Of a stretch of DNA of 64,000 bases, positions 42,506 to 51,727 are shown one piece after another. The DNA lies in assembly GCA_014695295.1 (NCBI GenBank), contig JACJNY010000075.1:62001-126000 (forward strand), in the 5' to 3' direction. Position numbers and translations under genes: made by a program. This stretch comes from Microcoleus sp. FACHB-61 (lineage in GTDB: Bacteria > Cyanobacteriota > Cyanobacteriia > Cyanobacteriales > Microcoleaceae). Under the pieces are notes generated by a model, which was given only the letters and a program-made list of their open reading frames with translations, was not told the DNA's origin and did no database searches. Position 1 is the stretch's first letter; every line of letters begins with the position of its first letter.

Positions 42506-43240
42506 TCAAAATTCCCAAAAATATGCCATTCCTTCCATGATTCCCCAAGCGCAAGCAGCACCAGCTAAATAATGATTTTCAGTGCCGCATTCACGATGCC
42601 ATTCTAAAAGTTCCGACAGAGCATTAGCGACGATTACTCCCCGCACATCCTGTTGAAACATACTGATATCATTGCCAGAATCACCGCAAACTAATGTTGC
42701 CTCAGATGGAATTTGCAGGCGCTTTTGTAAATAAGTAAGGGCATTGCCTTTATTGCTAGTTTTCGGCAGAATATCCACATCTCTATTGCTGCTAAAAATG
42801 ATTTGAGCTGGCAGTCGCGATTCAGTTAACTTTTGCTGCAAAGCCTGGACAGTCGAGCTGTTTTCTGCTGCTGGTTCCAGACTATAACTGATTTTCCAAG
42901 GATTTTGTTCTTTTGGGGATTGGGGTTTAAGCTGGGAAAACTGCTGAGCTAAAGAGGCGATCGCCATTTTATCCCAGTCTTGAGAAAGATATTCAGCCCA
43001 ATCTAAATCGAGGATTCCGTCTTGATAAATTTCGCTGCCTACACCTGCGATCAAATAGTCGGGTTCTAGCAGTTGCTTGTGGGCAATTAATTCGCAAGTT
43101 GAAGCATAAGAACGCCCGGTAGCGTAAACCAAACAAATTTTCGAGCGCAAATTTGATTGCAAGCGCTGGTTTAAAACTTGAGTTGCTTCGTCATCTCCGA
43201 CTAGCGTGTGGTCTAAATCTGTAACTAATAAAAACTTCAT
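42506..43240 (-). CDS. spp: Sucrose-6F-phosphate phosphatase
   Basis: 244 residues of HAD superfamily type IIB. Motif I is LVTDLDHTLVGDD, motif II YATGRSY, then NPWKISY, the motif III lysine in TSNKGNALTYL and motif IV LVCGDSGNDISMF. These match cyanobacterial sucrose-phosphate phosphatase, which removes phosphate from sucrose-6-phosphate in the last step of sucrose synthesis (compatible solute). The length matches the roughly 245-residue bacterial enzyme. No sucrose-phosphate synthase gene is adjacent. Confidence 0.85.
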   Translation of the reverse strand: MKFLLVTDLDHTLVGDDEATQVLNQRLQSNLRSKICLVYATGRSYASTCELIAHKQLLEPDYLIAGVGSEIYQDGILDLDWAEYLSQDWDKMAIASLAQQFSQLKPQSPKEQNPWKISYSLEPAAENSSTVQALQQKLTESRLPAQIIFSSNRDVDILPKTSNKGNALTYLQKRLQIPSEATLVCGDSGNDISMFQQDVRGVIVANALSELLEWHRECGTENHYLAGAACAWGIMEGMAYFWEF

Positions 43241-43404
43241 TTTGGGAATTAGTCAGTAGTCATCAGTGATTAGTGATTGGGAATCGATGGCTTCCTAAAA
43301 TAATTTTAACTATTTATAAGGATTTGTTAAAAAAAATACATTTATAAGCAAACTGATCGGTTAACATTGGCCAGATTTAATTTTTAACAAGTGGTGTGAG
43401 TTTT

Positions 43405-45756
43405 ATGGTGAATAATTCAAGCTCAGTTAAAGCTTTTTGGCTGTCTTTCTTGATTTCTGGTGCGGCGGTGCCTTTAGGCCCGATCGCAGCAACCGCTCAA
43501 ATTCAGGATACCTCAACTCCAGAAGTTGCGCTAGAAGGTAGTGCCGTCCCTGCTGCTAACCCAGACGCACCGCTGGCAGCAGTTAAGATTGAGATACCGC
43601 ACTTAGCGGCGATAACCGCAGAGACTAACTCAGCAGTCGATCGCGCTTTACCCGACACAGATGCAGCATGGGTGAATCGCACTTTACCCGAAACAGATAC
43701 GGCAACAGTCGATCGTGCTTTACCCCAAGATAATACAGCAACAGTCGATCGCCCTTTACCCGAAACAGATGCAGCCACAGTCAATCCTGCTTTACCTCAA
43801 ACAGATATAGCCACAGTCGATCGCGCTTTACCCGAAACAGATGCAGCATGGGTGAATCGTGCTTTACCCCAAACAGATGCAGCAAAAGTCGATCCTGCTT
43901 TACCTCAAACAGATGCAGCAGTTGATCGTGCTTTACCCCAAACAGATGCAGCAGTTGATCGTGCTTTACCCCAAACAGATATAGCCACAGTCGATCGCCC
44001 AACAACAGCCCCAGAAATAACGGAGGCAATTCGCGAATTGCCCCCACAGAAGTTAGAAATTGCAAACTCTCCTCAGTCTCAACAAGTTGCTGAAGCCAGC
44101 CAAGTTGCCGACATCAGCAGCGAGACGGGCACCGCTGATGACCTCAGCATACAAGAAGACGCAGCACAAGTCACTTCTGTTTCCCAACTCTCCGACGTGC
44201 GGCCGACAGATTGGGCTTTTCAAGCCTTGCAATCCCTAGTAGAAAGATACGGCTGCATTGCGGGATATCCAGACGGCACATTTCGAGGCAATCGGGCAAT
44301 GACTCGGTACGAATTTGCCGCCGGATTAAACGCTTGCTTGGATCAAATTACCAAACAAATTAGCGGTTTTGCTGGTAATTTAGTCAGCCGAGAAGATTTA
44401 GCATCTCTGCAAAGATTGCAAGAAGAATTTGCGGCAGAATTAGCTACATTGCGCGGTAGAGTAGATGCTTTAGAAGCTCGCACTGCCGAATTGGAAGCCA
44501 ACCAATTTTCAACTACTACTAAACTAAACGTATTTGCTTGGTTTAACCTGAGTGGAGCTTTTGCGGGCAAGCGAGTCCGAGTTGAAGCAATAAATGGAAA
44601 TGCTGCTCCGCTAGATCGAGTACCCGGACGCGATCCTGTCACCAACAGACCGATCGTGCAGAGAGTGGACGACCCAGAAATTACTTTCAGCCAGTTAGTT
44701 TGGTTAACCCTCACTACTTCTTTTACAGGGAAAGACCAATTGATTACACAGCTAGCTGTAGGTAACGGAAATGCACCAGCCAATCAGTATACTTCTCCTG
44801 GTCTTTTTAATACCTTTGGCACTCCTTTTCTAGACCAAACTGCTGGGGTGAATCCCAATGAAGTTATCCTGCGGGAACTTTCTTATCAGTTCCCGGTTAG
44901 CAACAGCTTGCAAGTAGTAATCGGCCCGAGAATTAATTTCTACCGCTACTTTGACAACAATAACTTTAGCTTTTTCGTGGAAGGTGCGAGCAGTTTTAAT
45001 TCTAACAATAGCACTTTGTTAACTGCTACCAAACGCGGCGCAGGTGCTTTGGCTTTGTGGGATATCAGCCGCCGATTGAAACTGCGTTTAGGCTATTTGG
45101 GCGAGAGTATGGAATTTTTGCCCACTTCGGTGTTTAATTCCGCTTCCAATCCGTCTCAAGGCTTGTTTGGTGGGACAAATACAAGTACCGCCGAACTAAC
45201 ATTCAGTCCGAGCGATCGGGCAAATTTGCGGTTTTTGTACAGCCGTTCCAACATCCAGCAAATTGGCGGGCTAATTGGAGCACCGAATGGCAGGCCGATT
45301 AACGGTTTGGCAGATGACGGTTTCGGTGGCCGTCTCGGCAATGCTACTGCCAATACTTATAGCTTTAATTTCGATTGGTCGCTCAGCCGCCGTTTCGGTC
45401 TTTTCGGCCGCTACGGCTACGCCGAAACCAATATATTTCCCAAGACTGACCGACCCGACGGCACGATCAAAACTCAATCTTATATGTTAGGATTTGCACT
45501 TCCTGATTTATTCAAAAAAGGAGCTGTGTTTACGGCCTCATTTTTAGTACCTTTTGACGTTACTGGCGGTCGGAGGTTTCTGGTTTCTGGCGGGGGAAAT
45601 GGTGGCAAGCAGTACGAAATTGAAGCCACTTATTATTTGCCTGTCACCGAGCATATTTCGCTCGTACCGGCATTTTATGCGATCTGGAATGCCAATAATT
45701 TCGATAACAACCCGACAATTTTTGTGGGCAATTTGCGGACGCAGTTTAGTTTTTAA
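43405..45756 (+). CDS. SLH-domain OprB-type porin (iron-uptake-porin-like)
   Basis: 783 residues from the ATG at 43405 (a GTG at 43396 adds three). A signal peptide (residues about 9-33) is followed by a tandem peptide repeat (about 78-195). An S-layer homology domain (about 260-320) follows: DVRPTDWAFQALQSLVERYG and AGYPDGTFRGNRAMTRYEFA. Then comes a coiled coil (about 330-370) and a C-terminal beta barrel of the carbohydrate-selective-porin type (about 375-783), ending in the terminal Phe (TQFSF) that outer-membrane proteins carry. The SLH domain anchors to peptidoglycan. Some family members pass inorganic ions such as iron. The peptide repeat is unusual. Confidence 0.9.
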   Translation: MVNNSSSVKAFWLSFLISGAAVPLGPIAATAQIQDTSTPEVALEGSAVPAANPDAPLAAVKIEIPHLAAITAETNSAVDRALPDTDAAWVNRTLPETDTATVDRALPQDNTATVDRPLPETDAATVNPALPQTDIATVDRALPETDAAWVNRALPQTDAAKVDPALPQTDAAVDRALPQTDAAVDRALPQTDIATVDRPTTAPEITEAIRELPPQKLEIANSPQSQQVAEASQVADISSETGTADDLSIQEDAAQVTSVSQLSDVRPTDWAFQALQSLVERYGCIAGYPDGTFRGNRAMTRYEFAAGLNACLDQITKQISGFAGNLVSREDLASLQRLQEEFAAELATLRGRVDALEARTAELEANQFSTTTKLNVFAWFNLSGAFAGKRVRVEAINGNAAPLDRVPGRDPVTNRPIVQRVDDPEITFSQLVWLTLTTSFTGKDQLITQLAVGNGNAPANQYTSPGLFNTFGTPFLDQTAGVNPNEVILRELSYQFPVSNSLQVVIGPRINFYRYFDNNNFSFFVEGASSFNSNNSTLLTATKRGAGALALWDISRRLKLRLGYLGESMEFLPTSVFNSASNPSQGLFGGTNTSTAELTFSPSDRANLRFLYSRSNIQQIGGLIGAPNGRPINGLADDGFGGRLGNATANTYSFNFDWSLSRRFGLFGRYGYAETNIFPKTDRPDGTIKTQSYMLGFALPDLFKKGAVFTASFLVPFDVTGGRRFLVSGGGNGGKQYEIEATYYLPVTEHISLVPAFYAIWNANNFDNNPTIFVGNLRTQFSF
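43636..43989. repeat. 36-bp coding tandem repeat in the porin gene
   Basis: Ten units of 11-12 residues with the consensus VDRALPQTDAAT. Units vary at Arg/Pro, Glu/Gln and the last residues. The DNA identity between neighbouring units is high, so copy number probably varies between strains. Confidence 0.9.
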
Positions 45757-45873
45757 CTAAATTAGGACTTACTTGAACCTAATTATAGTATTTTCAGTTG
45801 AGTGAGGTACACATTCGTAATGGGTAATGGGGTGCTGACTGGAGAGTACGTGAGTCTGTTGAAAACTTCTATA

Positions 45874-45955
45874 TGTAGGGTGCGGTGTTGGCACCTTACC
45901 GCATTATGTAAGGTGCGCCTGGAGCACCTTACCGCGCTCTTAGTAGGGTGTCAAA
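45874..45955. repeat. GTAGGGTGCG / GCACCTTAC repeat copies
   Basis: GTAGGGTGCGGTGTTGGCACC and then TAAGGTGCGCCTGGAGCACC, two hairpins of the same type as the copy at 24028-24052. Confidence 0.65.
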
Positions 45956-45969
45956 CCACTGATACCAAA

Positions 45970-46083
45970 TCCGCGTTAAAAACCCCTTGATAAGACTAGG
46001 CGATTGAAATCGCTACTAGACAAACTTTCGTTCCTAGCTGAGAGGGACTAAGAAATCAAGGGGGTTTTTAAGCCGAATGCGGA
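45970..46083. repeat. MITE-like element, about 114 bp
   Basis: The ends TCCGCGTTAAAAACCCCTTGA (45970-45990) and its imperfect reverse complement (46056-46083) frame an internal segment with a GCGATTGAAATCGC palindrome. There is no coding capacity. It may be non-autonomous. Confidence 0.5.
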
Positions 46084-46126
46084 CATAATTAATGGACACG
46101 ATCTCCTGATTAGCGCCGTCCTGATA

Positions 46127-49100
46127 TCAACGAATTGGAATTTCGATGATAAATTCGGTGCCTTTACCGGGTTCCGAGAGGCACTGCAATTTGCCGTTGT
46201 GTTTTTCAACGACAATTTGGTGCGAAATTGATAAACCCAAACCGGTGCCTTTGCCTACGGGCTTTGTGGTAAAAAACGGGTCAAACAAACGCACGATCTG
46301 ATCTTCGGAAATGCCCGGGCCGTTGTCTTTAATCCGAATGCAAATGCACTTGTCATCAATCGTTTCAGTGTGAATCGTGATAGTAGGGAAGGTAGAATCT
46401 GCGGTGTCTTTTGCTTGGCTGCTGCTTTCTTCCAAGGCGTCGATCGCATTTGCCAATACATTCATAAATACCTGATTTAACAGTCCGGGGTGACAGTTTA
46501 TTTGCGGCAGTTCTCCGTATTCTTTAATCACTTTAATGCCCTGCCATTTTGCCTTGGCTTTCAGCCGGGTGTTCAACATTAACAAGGTACTTTCTAAACC
46601 TTCGTGAATGTCGGCAGTTTTGATTTTCGCTTCGTCCGCCCGCGAGAAATTGCGCAGAGTTTGAATAATTTCTACAATTCGCTCGCATCCTGTCTGCATA
46701 GAACTGAGCAATTTTGGCAGGTCTTCTGCTAGAAATTCTAAGTCTATATCATCGGCTTGTTGCTGAATTTTTTCTGGGGGATTTGGGTACTCTTCTCGAT
46801 ACACTTGCACGATTTCTAACAAATCGAGAACGTAGCCTCGGACGTGGCAGAGGTTGCCAGCGACAAAGCCAACTGGGTTGTTAATTTCGTGGGCAATTCC
46901 TGCTAGCACCTGTCCGAGGGAAGACATTTTTTCTGTTTGTACTAACTGCATTTGAGTTTGCTGCAATTCGTGCAAAGCTGTTTGCAGTTCTTGGGATTTT
47001 TGGTGGTCGCGGGCGGCGGCGGCGGCCCGTTCTTCCTCGACTCCGATCGCCCCGGCAATAATTCCGATCAGCTTGCAGTCGGCTTCTGTGGGCGCGATCG
47101 ACTCGGTGTAGGCAACGCACACCGCACCCACATAATTGTCGCCCAGCCGCACTGCTTGTCCCAGATAGCTTTGCAGTTGGTAGCGGATGACAGCGGGATC
47201 GGTTTGGGCGTAGATCGTGTTCTGCAAGTCAGGAATGGCCACAGCCCGATCGCTTCCTTTGCTGCATACGTCGGTGCAGATGTGGCCCTCGGCGCGATCG
47301 ACCAGCGGGTAGTCCGGCGGCGCTTGCCAAGTCGCGATCGCGCGCAGCAGACCGTCACCGACGCGGCTGTAGATGGCGCAGCTTCCCTCCAAAAGCTCGC
47401 CGGCTAAAGATGTCAGGCGCTGGATGTTGTCAGCGGCGTCGGTGGTGAATCCCAAAAAGCACTCGTTGATTTTGCTGAGGCGGTACTCTGCTTGCCTGCG
47501 CGCGGTCATGTCGCGGGAGTTGATCACTATTCCGCTCACAGCGGGGTCTGCTAGCAAGTTGATGCCGACGCCTTCGAGAAAACACCAAGAACCGTCAGCG
47601 TGCCGGAACCGACCTTCTAGGGCGATCGGAACGCCTGGATTTGCGATCAGTTTTTCGCCGTCGGAAATCACCGAGGCAAGGTCGTCAGGGTGGATCAAAT
47701 CGAGAGCAATTTGACGATCGAGTTCCTCTGGTTCGTAGCCCAAAACTCTTTGTACAGAAGGGCTTTCGTAAACAATGCTACCGTTTTCGTCGAGAATAGT
47801 AATGATGTCGGAACTGTTGAGAATCAGCGATCGCCACTTAGCTTCATTTTGCAACAAAGCTGACTCGGCTTGTTTGCGATCGGTAATATCCTCTACCATT
47901 TGCAAAATAAACTGCGGCGTTCCCTGACTGCTGTCGATGACAGAGGCGCTGAGGCGTCCCCACCTGATACTGCCATCTTGGCGGAGGTAGCGCTTCTCGA
48001 TTTGGTAAGCTTCGCGCGAGCCCTCAGCCAACTGTTGGCGCAACTCGCGCGAAGCTTGTGCGTCTTCCGGGTGCGCGCAGTCGTCGAGGCGCACACCGCG
48101 CAGTTGAGCTTCCGAGATCCCCAGCATAGCTTGAAATGCCGGATTAGTGGCGATCGCAATACCTTCGAGGGTAGCGACTACCATGCCGATGCCAGCGCGT
48201 TCAAAAATTGCCCGAAACCGCTGTTCGCTGTCTCGCAAAGCTGCATCCGCTTCCACCTCCTGGGTGATGTCCCGCCCCGCGACTGCCAAACCTTTACGCG
48301 AACCGTCGGGGTTGAACAGCGGCATTTTCCGCACTTCAAACAAATTGCTGCCGCCTGTGGGCAAGGGGACACTTTGGCGGCTGGAGGTGATAGTGCCTGC
48401 TTGCCAGGTGGTTTCGTCGGTTTCCTGCCAAGTTAGCAGGATTTCTCTGACTCTCGGAGTGGCGGCGGCCGCGAGTTCGGCAGTAGTTTTGCCCTGGTAG
48501 TCTGCGGTTTCCCAGCCCAAAAGTTGGAGGGCGCAGTCGTTGGCAATCAGCCAGCGCCCCTCGCTGTCTGTGAGGTTGATCGCGTCGGGTACGGCGTCGA
48601 TCGCGGTTTTCAGCCAGTATTCTTGATTTCGCAGGGCTGCTTCGGCTTGTTTGCGGGCGGCGATTTCGGCGACGGTTCCTTCGTAGTAAAGGAGTTCGCC
48701 GGCTTCGTCGCGGACTTCGCGCACGTTTTCCGAGATCCAGGTAGTGCTGCCGTCTTTGCGGCGGATGCAGGACTCAAACTCTTTCATGGAGCCGTTTTTG
48801 CTGATTTCTGCAATGAAGCAAGCGCGGCGGGCGCGATCGGTGTAAAGGTTTTTTGCCGAACATTTTGCGATTAGTTCTGACGGGGAATCGTAGCCGTACA
48901 TTCGGGCGAGTGCCTGGTTGGCGCTGAGGTAGCGCCCGTCTGGGGCGGTTTGAAATATGCCTTCGGTGGCGTTTTCAAAGATGCTGCGGTATTTTGCCTC
49001 GGCTTCTTTGAGGGCTTCTTCTGCTTGTTTGCGATCGGTGATATCAGCTTGGACGCCGATGAAGTGGGTGACGATGCCGCTGCTGTCGCGCACCGGCGAG

Positions 49101-49468
49101 ATGGCGAGTTCGTTCCAGAATGGGGTGCCGTCTTTGCGGTAGTTTTTCAGAACTACTTTGCAGTCGTGTTGTTCTTTCAGGGCCACGCGGATTTGATCGA
49201 CGGCAGCGCCATCGGTATCCGGGCCTTGCAGGAAGCGGCAGTTCTTCCCGATTATTTCGCTGCGATCGTAACCTGTAATCCGCTCGAAAGCCCCGTTGCA
49301 GTAAACTATGGGCTTGTCTGGCCGGGTAGCGTCCGCGATCGCGATGCCGTTGCTGGTAGCTGCCAGGGCGCGATCGTACAGCCGAAATACTTCTTCTATT
49401 AAATTCGGTGTGCCGCCAGTACGAGTTGGCGATAGCGTTTCAGAAGGAATGCTTATATCGATCTGCAT
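46127..49468 (-). CDS. LOV-domain multi-PAS histidine kinase (putative blue-light sensor)
   Basis: 1113 residues, no membrane helices. The first PAS domain (about 30-150) carries the LOV signature GKNCRFLQ with photoreactive Cys77, then NYRKDGTPFWNELAISPV and FIGVQADIT including the conserved Gln, so it should bind flavin. Four more PAS domains follow (about 160-280, 285-405, 415-540 and 545-665), then a GAF domain (about 680-830) and a histidine kinase with His860 in GIAHEINNPVGF, NVLANAIDALEES and GKGTGLGLSISHQ. No receiver or output domain is attached and the partner is unknown. The HEINNP-type kinase core resembles that at 13386. Confidence 0.92.
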   Translation of the reverse strand: MQIDISIPSETLSPTRTGGTPNLIEEVFRLYDRALAATSNGIAIADATRPDKPIVYCNGAFERITGYDRSEIIGKNCRFLQGPDTDGAAVDQIRVALKEQHDCKVVLKNYRKDGTPFWNELAISPVRDSSGIVTHFIGVQADITDRKQAEEALKEAEAKYRSIFENATEGIFQTAPDGRYLSANQALARMYGYDSPSELIAKCSAKNLYTDRARRACFIAEISKNGSMKEFESCIRRKDGSTTWISENVREVRDEAGELLYYEGTVAEIAARKQAEAALRNQEYWLKTAIDAVPDAINLTDSEGRWLIANDCALQLLGWETADYQGKTTAELAAAATPRVREILLTWQETDETTWQAGTITSSRQSVPLPTGGSNLFEVRKMPLFNPDGSRKGLAVAGRDITQEVEADAALRDSEQRFRAIFERAGIGMVVATLEGIAIATNPAFQAMLGISEAQLRGVRLDDCAHPEDAQASRELRQQLAEGSREAYQIEKRYLRQDGSIRWGRLSASVIDSSQGTPQFILQMVEDITDRKQAESALLQNEAKWRSLILNSSDIITILDENGSIVYESPSVQRVLGYEPEELDRQIALDLIHPDDLASVISDGEKLIANPGVPIALEGRFRHADGSWCFLEGVGINLLADPAVSGIVINSRDMTARRQAEYRLSKINECFLGFTTDAADNIQRLTSLAGELLEGSCAIYSRVGDGLLRAIATWQAPPDYPLVDRAEGHICTDVCSKGSDRAVAIPDLQNTIYAQTDPAVIRYQLQSYLGQAVRLGDNYVGAVCVAYTESIAPTEADCKLIGIIAGAIGVEEERAAAAARDHQKSQELQTALHELQQTQMQLVQTEKMSSLGQVLAGIAHEINNPVGFVAGNLCHVRGYVLDLLEIVQVYREEYPNPPEKIQQQADDIDLEFLAEDLPKLLSSMQTGCERIVEIIQTLRNFSRADEAKIKTADIHEGLESTLLMLNTRLKAKAKWQGIKVIKEYGELPQINCHPGLLNQVFMNVLANAIDALEESSSQAKDTADSTFPTITIHTETIDDKCICIRIKDNGPGISEDQIVRLFDPFFTTKPVGKGTGLGLSISHQIVVEKHNGKLQCLSEPGKGTEFIIEIPIR

Positions 49469-49874
49469 GAGTTTCTATAAATTGAGTTTCTTGTAAATAC
49501 CGACTGCCAGCACACCCTAGAGTTTAACAGAATTGTCTGTTTTCCGAAGGCAGAAGTTAAAAGGCTATTATGCAGAATTTGGGCGGTAAATTCTACCTAA
49601 AAAAAATCTGGCTTCCCTCGTTTTTTTTCTTTCTGCCTTCGACCTTGTGCCTTCTACCTTCCAAGTATTCCTAGTTGTTAATTTATAATAACTGTTCCCG
49701 CGATAACTCTATCTCTGGTATGGTTTACTGGGCATGGTTTGTGCGGCTTACAGGTTCGCGCATTTATTTTTACGATTGAATCAAAAAAAATGAGCGTCCG
49801 GCTATAGGAAAATATTTATTAATTAAAATCTTTAGTTAAATGATTCAAATTCTTCTTCAAAACAATGAGAAAAA
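49469..49874. other. Intergenic region
   Basis: No gene, strong repeat or recognised RNA. AT-rich; it carries the upstream region of the LOV kinase gene. Confidence 0.4.
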
Positions 49875-50534
49875 TTAATTTTGAACCAGCCCAGCCAGTT
49901 CTGAAATATTGTCGATTGCGAAAGTAGGTTCTAGGGCGAGACACTGAGCGCGATCTCCATATCCGTAAGCCGCCCAACAAACATCTATCCCAGCATTTTT
50001 AGCAAAGAGCAAATCAATCGCTGTATCGCCAACCATTAAAATTTGATTGTTATCCAATTCTGGGAATAGCGGTTTAATAATCGAGTAAAAAACAGTCGGA
50101 TTGGGTTTCGGAATAATTTCTCCGTTATCACCTAAAATTAAATCAAAAAAACTGTGTATATTCAAAGTTCTCAGGAACAAATTAACAAAACTAACGTGTT
50201 TGTTGCTAAAAACTCCCAGGCTCAAGCCAGACTTGCTCATTAACTGCAAGATTTTCTTTGTCCCTGGAAATAAATCTACCTGCTTTTCACCTTCAGTCCG
50301 ATAATAAAATCGGTAAGTTTTAACCCATTCGGGAATTGCGCTTTCCTCGATCGCCGGATGGAGAAGTTTAAAACTATTTGGTAAATTGATGCCGATCGTA
50401 CCTATAATAGTATCAGCAGCAGGCGGGGTAATATGGAAAGTTTCAAAAGTTTTGGTAAAGCAAAATACAATAGCTTTGTGAGTAATTGCCAAAGTGCCGT
50501 CGAAGTCAAAAAGAATTAGCTTGTACTGACTCAT
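49875..50534 (-). CDS. HAD-family phosphatase (phosphoglycolate-phosphatase-like)
   Basis: 219 residues. Motif I LILFDFDGTLA, motif II VFSNKH (a Ser replaces the usual Thr), the motif III lysine in IIPKPNP and motif IV MVGDTAIDLLFA. The helical cap (about 15-85) is of the subclass I type found in phosphoglycolate phosphatase and beta-phosphoglucomutase. The substrate cannot be told from the motifs. It is divergent from the Uma2 gene. Confidence 0.82.
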   Translation of the reverse strand: MSQYKLILFDFDGTLAITHKAIVFCFTKTFETFHITPPAADTIIGTIGINLPNSFKLLHPAIEESAIPEWVKTYRFYYRTEGEKQVDLFPGTKKILQLMSKSGLSLGVFSNKHVSFVNLFLRTLNIHSFFDLILGDNGEIIPKPNPTVFYSIIKPLFPELDNNQILMVGDTAIDLLFAKNAGIDVCWAAYGYGDRAQCLALEPTFAIDNISELAGLVQN

Positions 50535-50648
50535 ATTTCTTAAAAATTTCTATTATAGAGCAACCGGAGGTTTTCCATCACATAATAGCATTGTTAATCT
50601 CTAAATTACCAATTATAAGTATATTTTTCAAACATTCAAGAGGTCAAC

Positions 50649-51434
50649 ATGAGTGTCACCGAAAAACCAGAAATTATCGCCACAGATTTCCCCGACCACA
50701 CTCAATTACCAGACTCCGACGGTACGTTTGTAAAAAATTTTCAAGAACACCCTCAAAGCATCCTGTTAACAACATCAATCCGACCGATTTTAGACCAAGT
50801 TCATCCCGACGGGCAATACTGCATCGGTCAAGATTCCGGTATTTATTGGCGGGTGGCCGGGCCCCCGGAACCGCCAGAAAGAGGAGCCGAAGCACCTGAT
50901 TGGTTTTACGTGCCAGACGTGCCGCCAACTCTTGACGGAAATCTGCGCCGTTCCTATGTAATGTGGCGGGAATTAATGCCGCCTCTGATTGTACTTGAAT
51001 TTGTTTCTGGCGATGGCAGTGAAGAAAGAGACAGGACTCCTCGCCAGGGAAAATTCTGGATTTACGAGCGGATAATTCGACCTGCTTTTTACGGCATTTA
51101 TGAAGCCAAAAAAGCACAAGTTGAAGTTTATCATTTGGTAGAGGAGCGCTTCGAGTTAGTCTCACAAAATCAGCGCGGACATTACCCGATCGCACAAATA
51201 GGAGTGGAATTAGGCATTTGGCAAGGGGTTTATCAGGGCGTAGAGCTGCCTTGGCTGCGCTGGTGGGATACTTCCGGGAATCTGCTGCCGGCGGCTGAGG
51301 AACGGGCAGAACGAGCCGAATTGGTGGCAGAACAAGCGCAGTCAGAAGCAGAACGAGAACGACAAAGGCGCATAGAAGCTGAGTTGCGAATTCAAGCTTT
51401 GGAAGCGCGTTTGCGAGAGTTAGAAGGCGGGTAA
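50649..51434 (+). CDS. Uma2-family (DUF820) putative endonuclease
   Basis: 261 residues. The fold is restriction-enzyme-like, with the usual Uma2 pattern: IYWRVAGPPEPPERG, WFYVPDVPP, then PPLIVLEFVSGDGSEERD carrying the acidic metal-site residues, KFWIYERII and a C-terminal coiled coil rich in Arg, Glu and Ala (about 215-261). The family is heavily expanded in filamentous cyanobacteria and its role is unknown. AAGAGGT lies about ten bases before the ATG. The dead gene at 24265 is a distant member, not a recent copy. Confidence 0.85.
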   Translation: MSVTEKPEIIATDFPDHTQLPDSDGTFVKNFQEHPQSILLTTSIRPILDQVHPDGQYCIGQDSGIYWRVAGPPEPPERGAEAPDWFYVPDVPPTLDGNLRRSYVMWRELMPPLIVLEFVSGDGSEERDRTPRQGKFWIYERIIRPAFYGIYEAKKAQVEVYHLVEERFELVSQNQRGHYPIAQIGVELGIWQGVYQGVELPWLRWWDTSGNLLPAAEERAERAELVAEQAQSEAERERQRRIEAELRIQALEARLRELEGG

Positions 51435-51470
51435 TACAATTTTAGATTTTAGATTTTAGATTTTAGATTG
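51432..51470. repeat. TTTTAGA heptamer tandem repeat
   Basis: About four copies of TTTTAGA directly after the stop of the Uma2 gene. Confidence 0.75.
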
Positions 51471-51727
51471 GCGATGACTGATGATTATCCGGGTTGGGAT
51501 CTTCATAAGTCATTGGCAATTCTTCAATTCTTCACTCAAAAATCTAAATTCCCATCAGTCGCAGGTTCCGGTAGGGACACGGCAATTCAGTGTCACTAGG
51601 AATATCATGTGCTGTAAAAACCCGATCGCCTAGCAGCCTCCTCAGAAACGATATAAACATTCATCGGTTATTATCGAAAATTTGCGTATATTAACTTAAG
51701 TATTGCATCACTTTTTGTGTAAGTCCT

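Larger units (their letters stand above)
45757..46126. other. Intergenic region with two repeat elements
   Basis: No gene. It contains the GTAGGGTGCG family copies and a MITE-like element, listed separately. Confidence 0.6.

Noticed and set aside
42294-42561. Two overlapping minus-strand frames as genes
   Set aside because: They run through a dispersed repeat, overlap spp and resemble no protein family.
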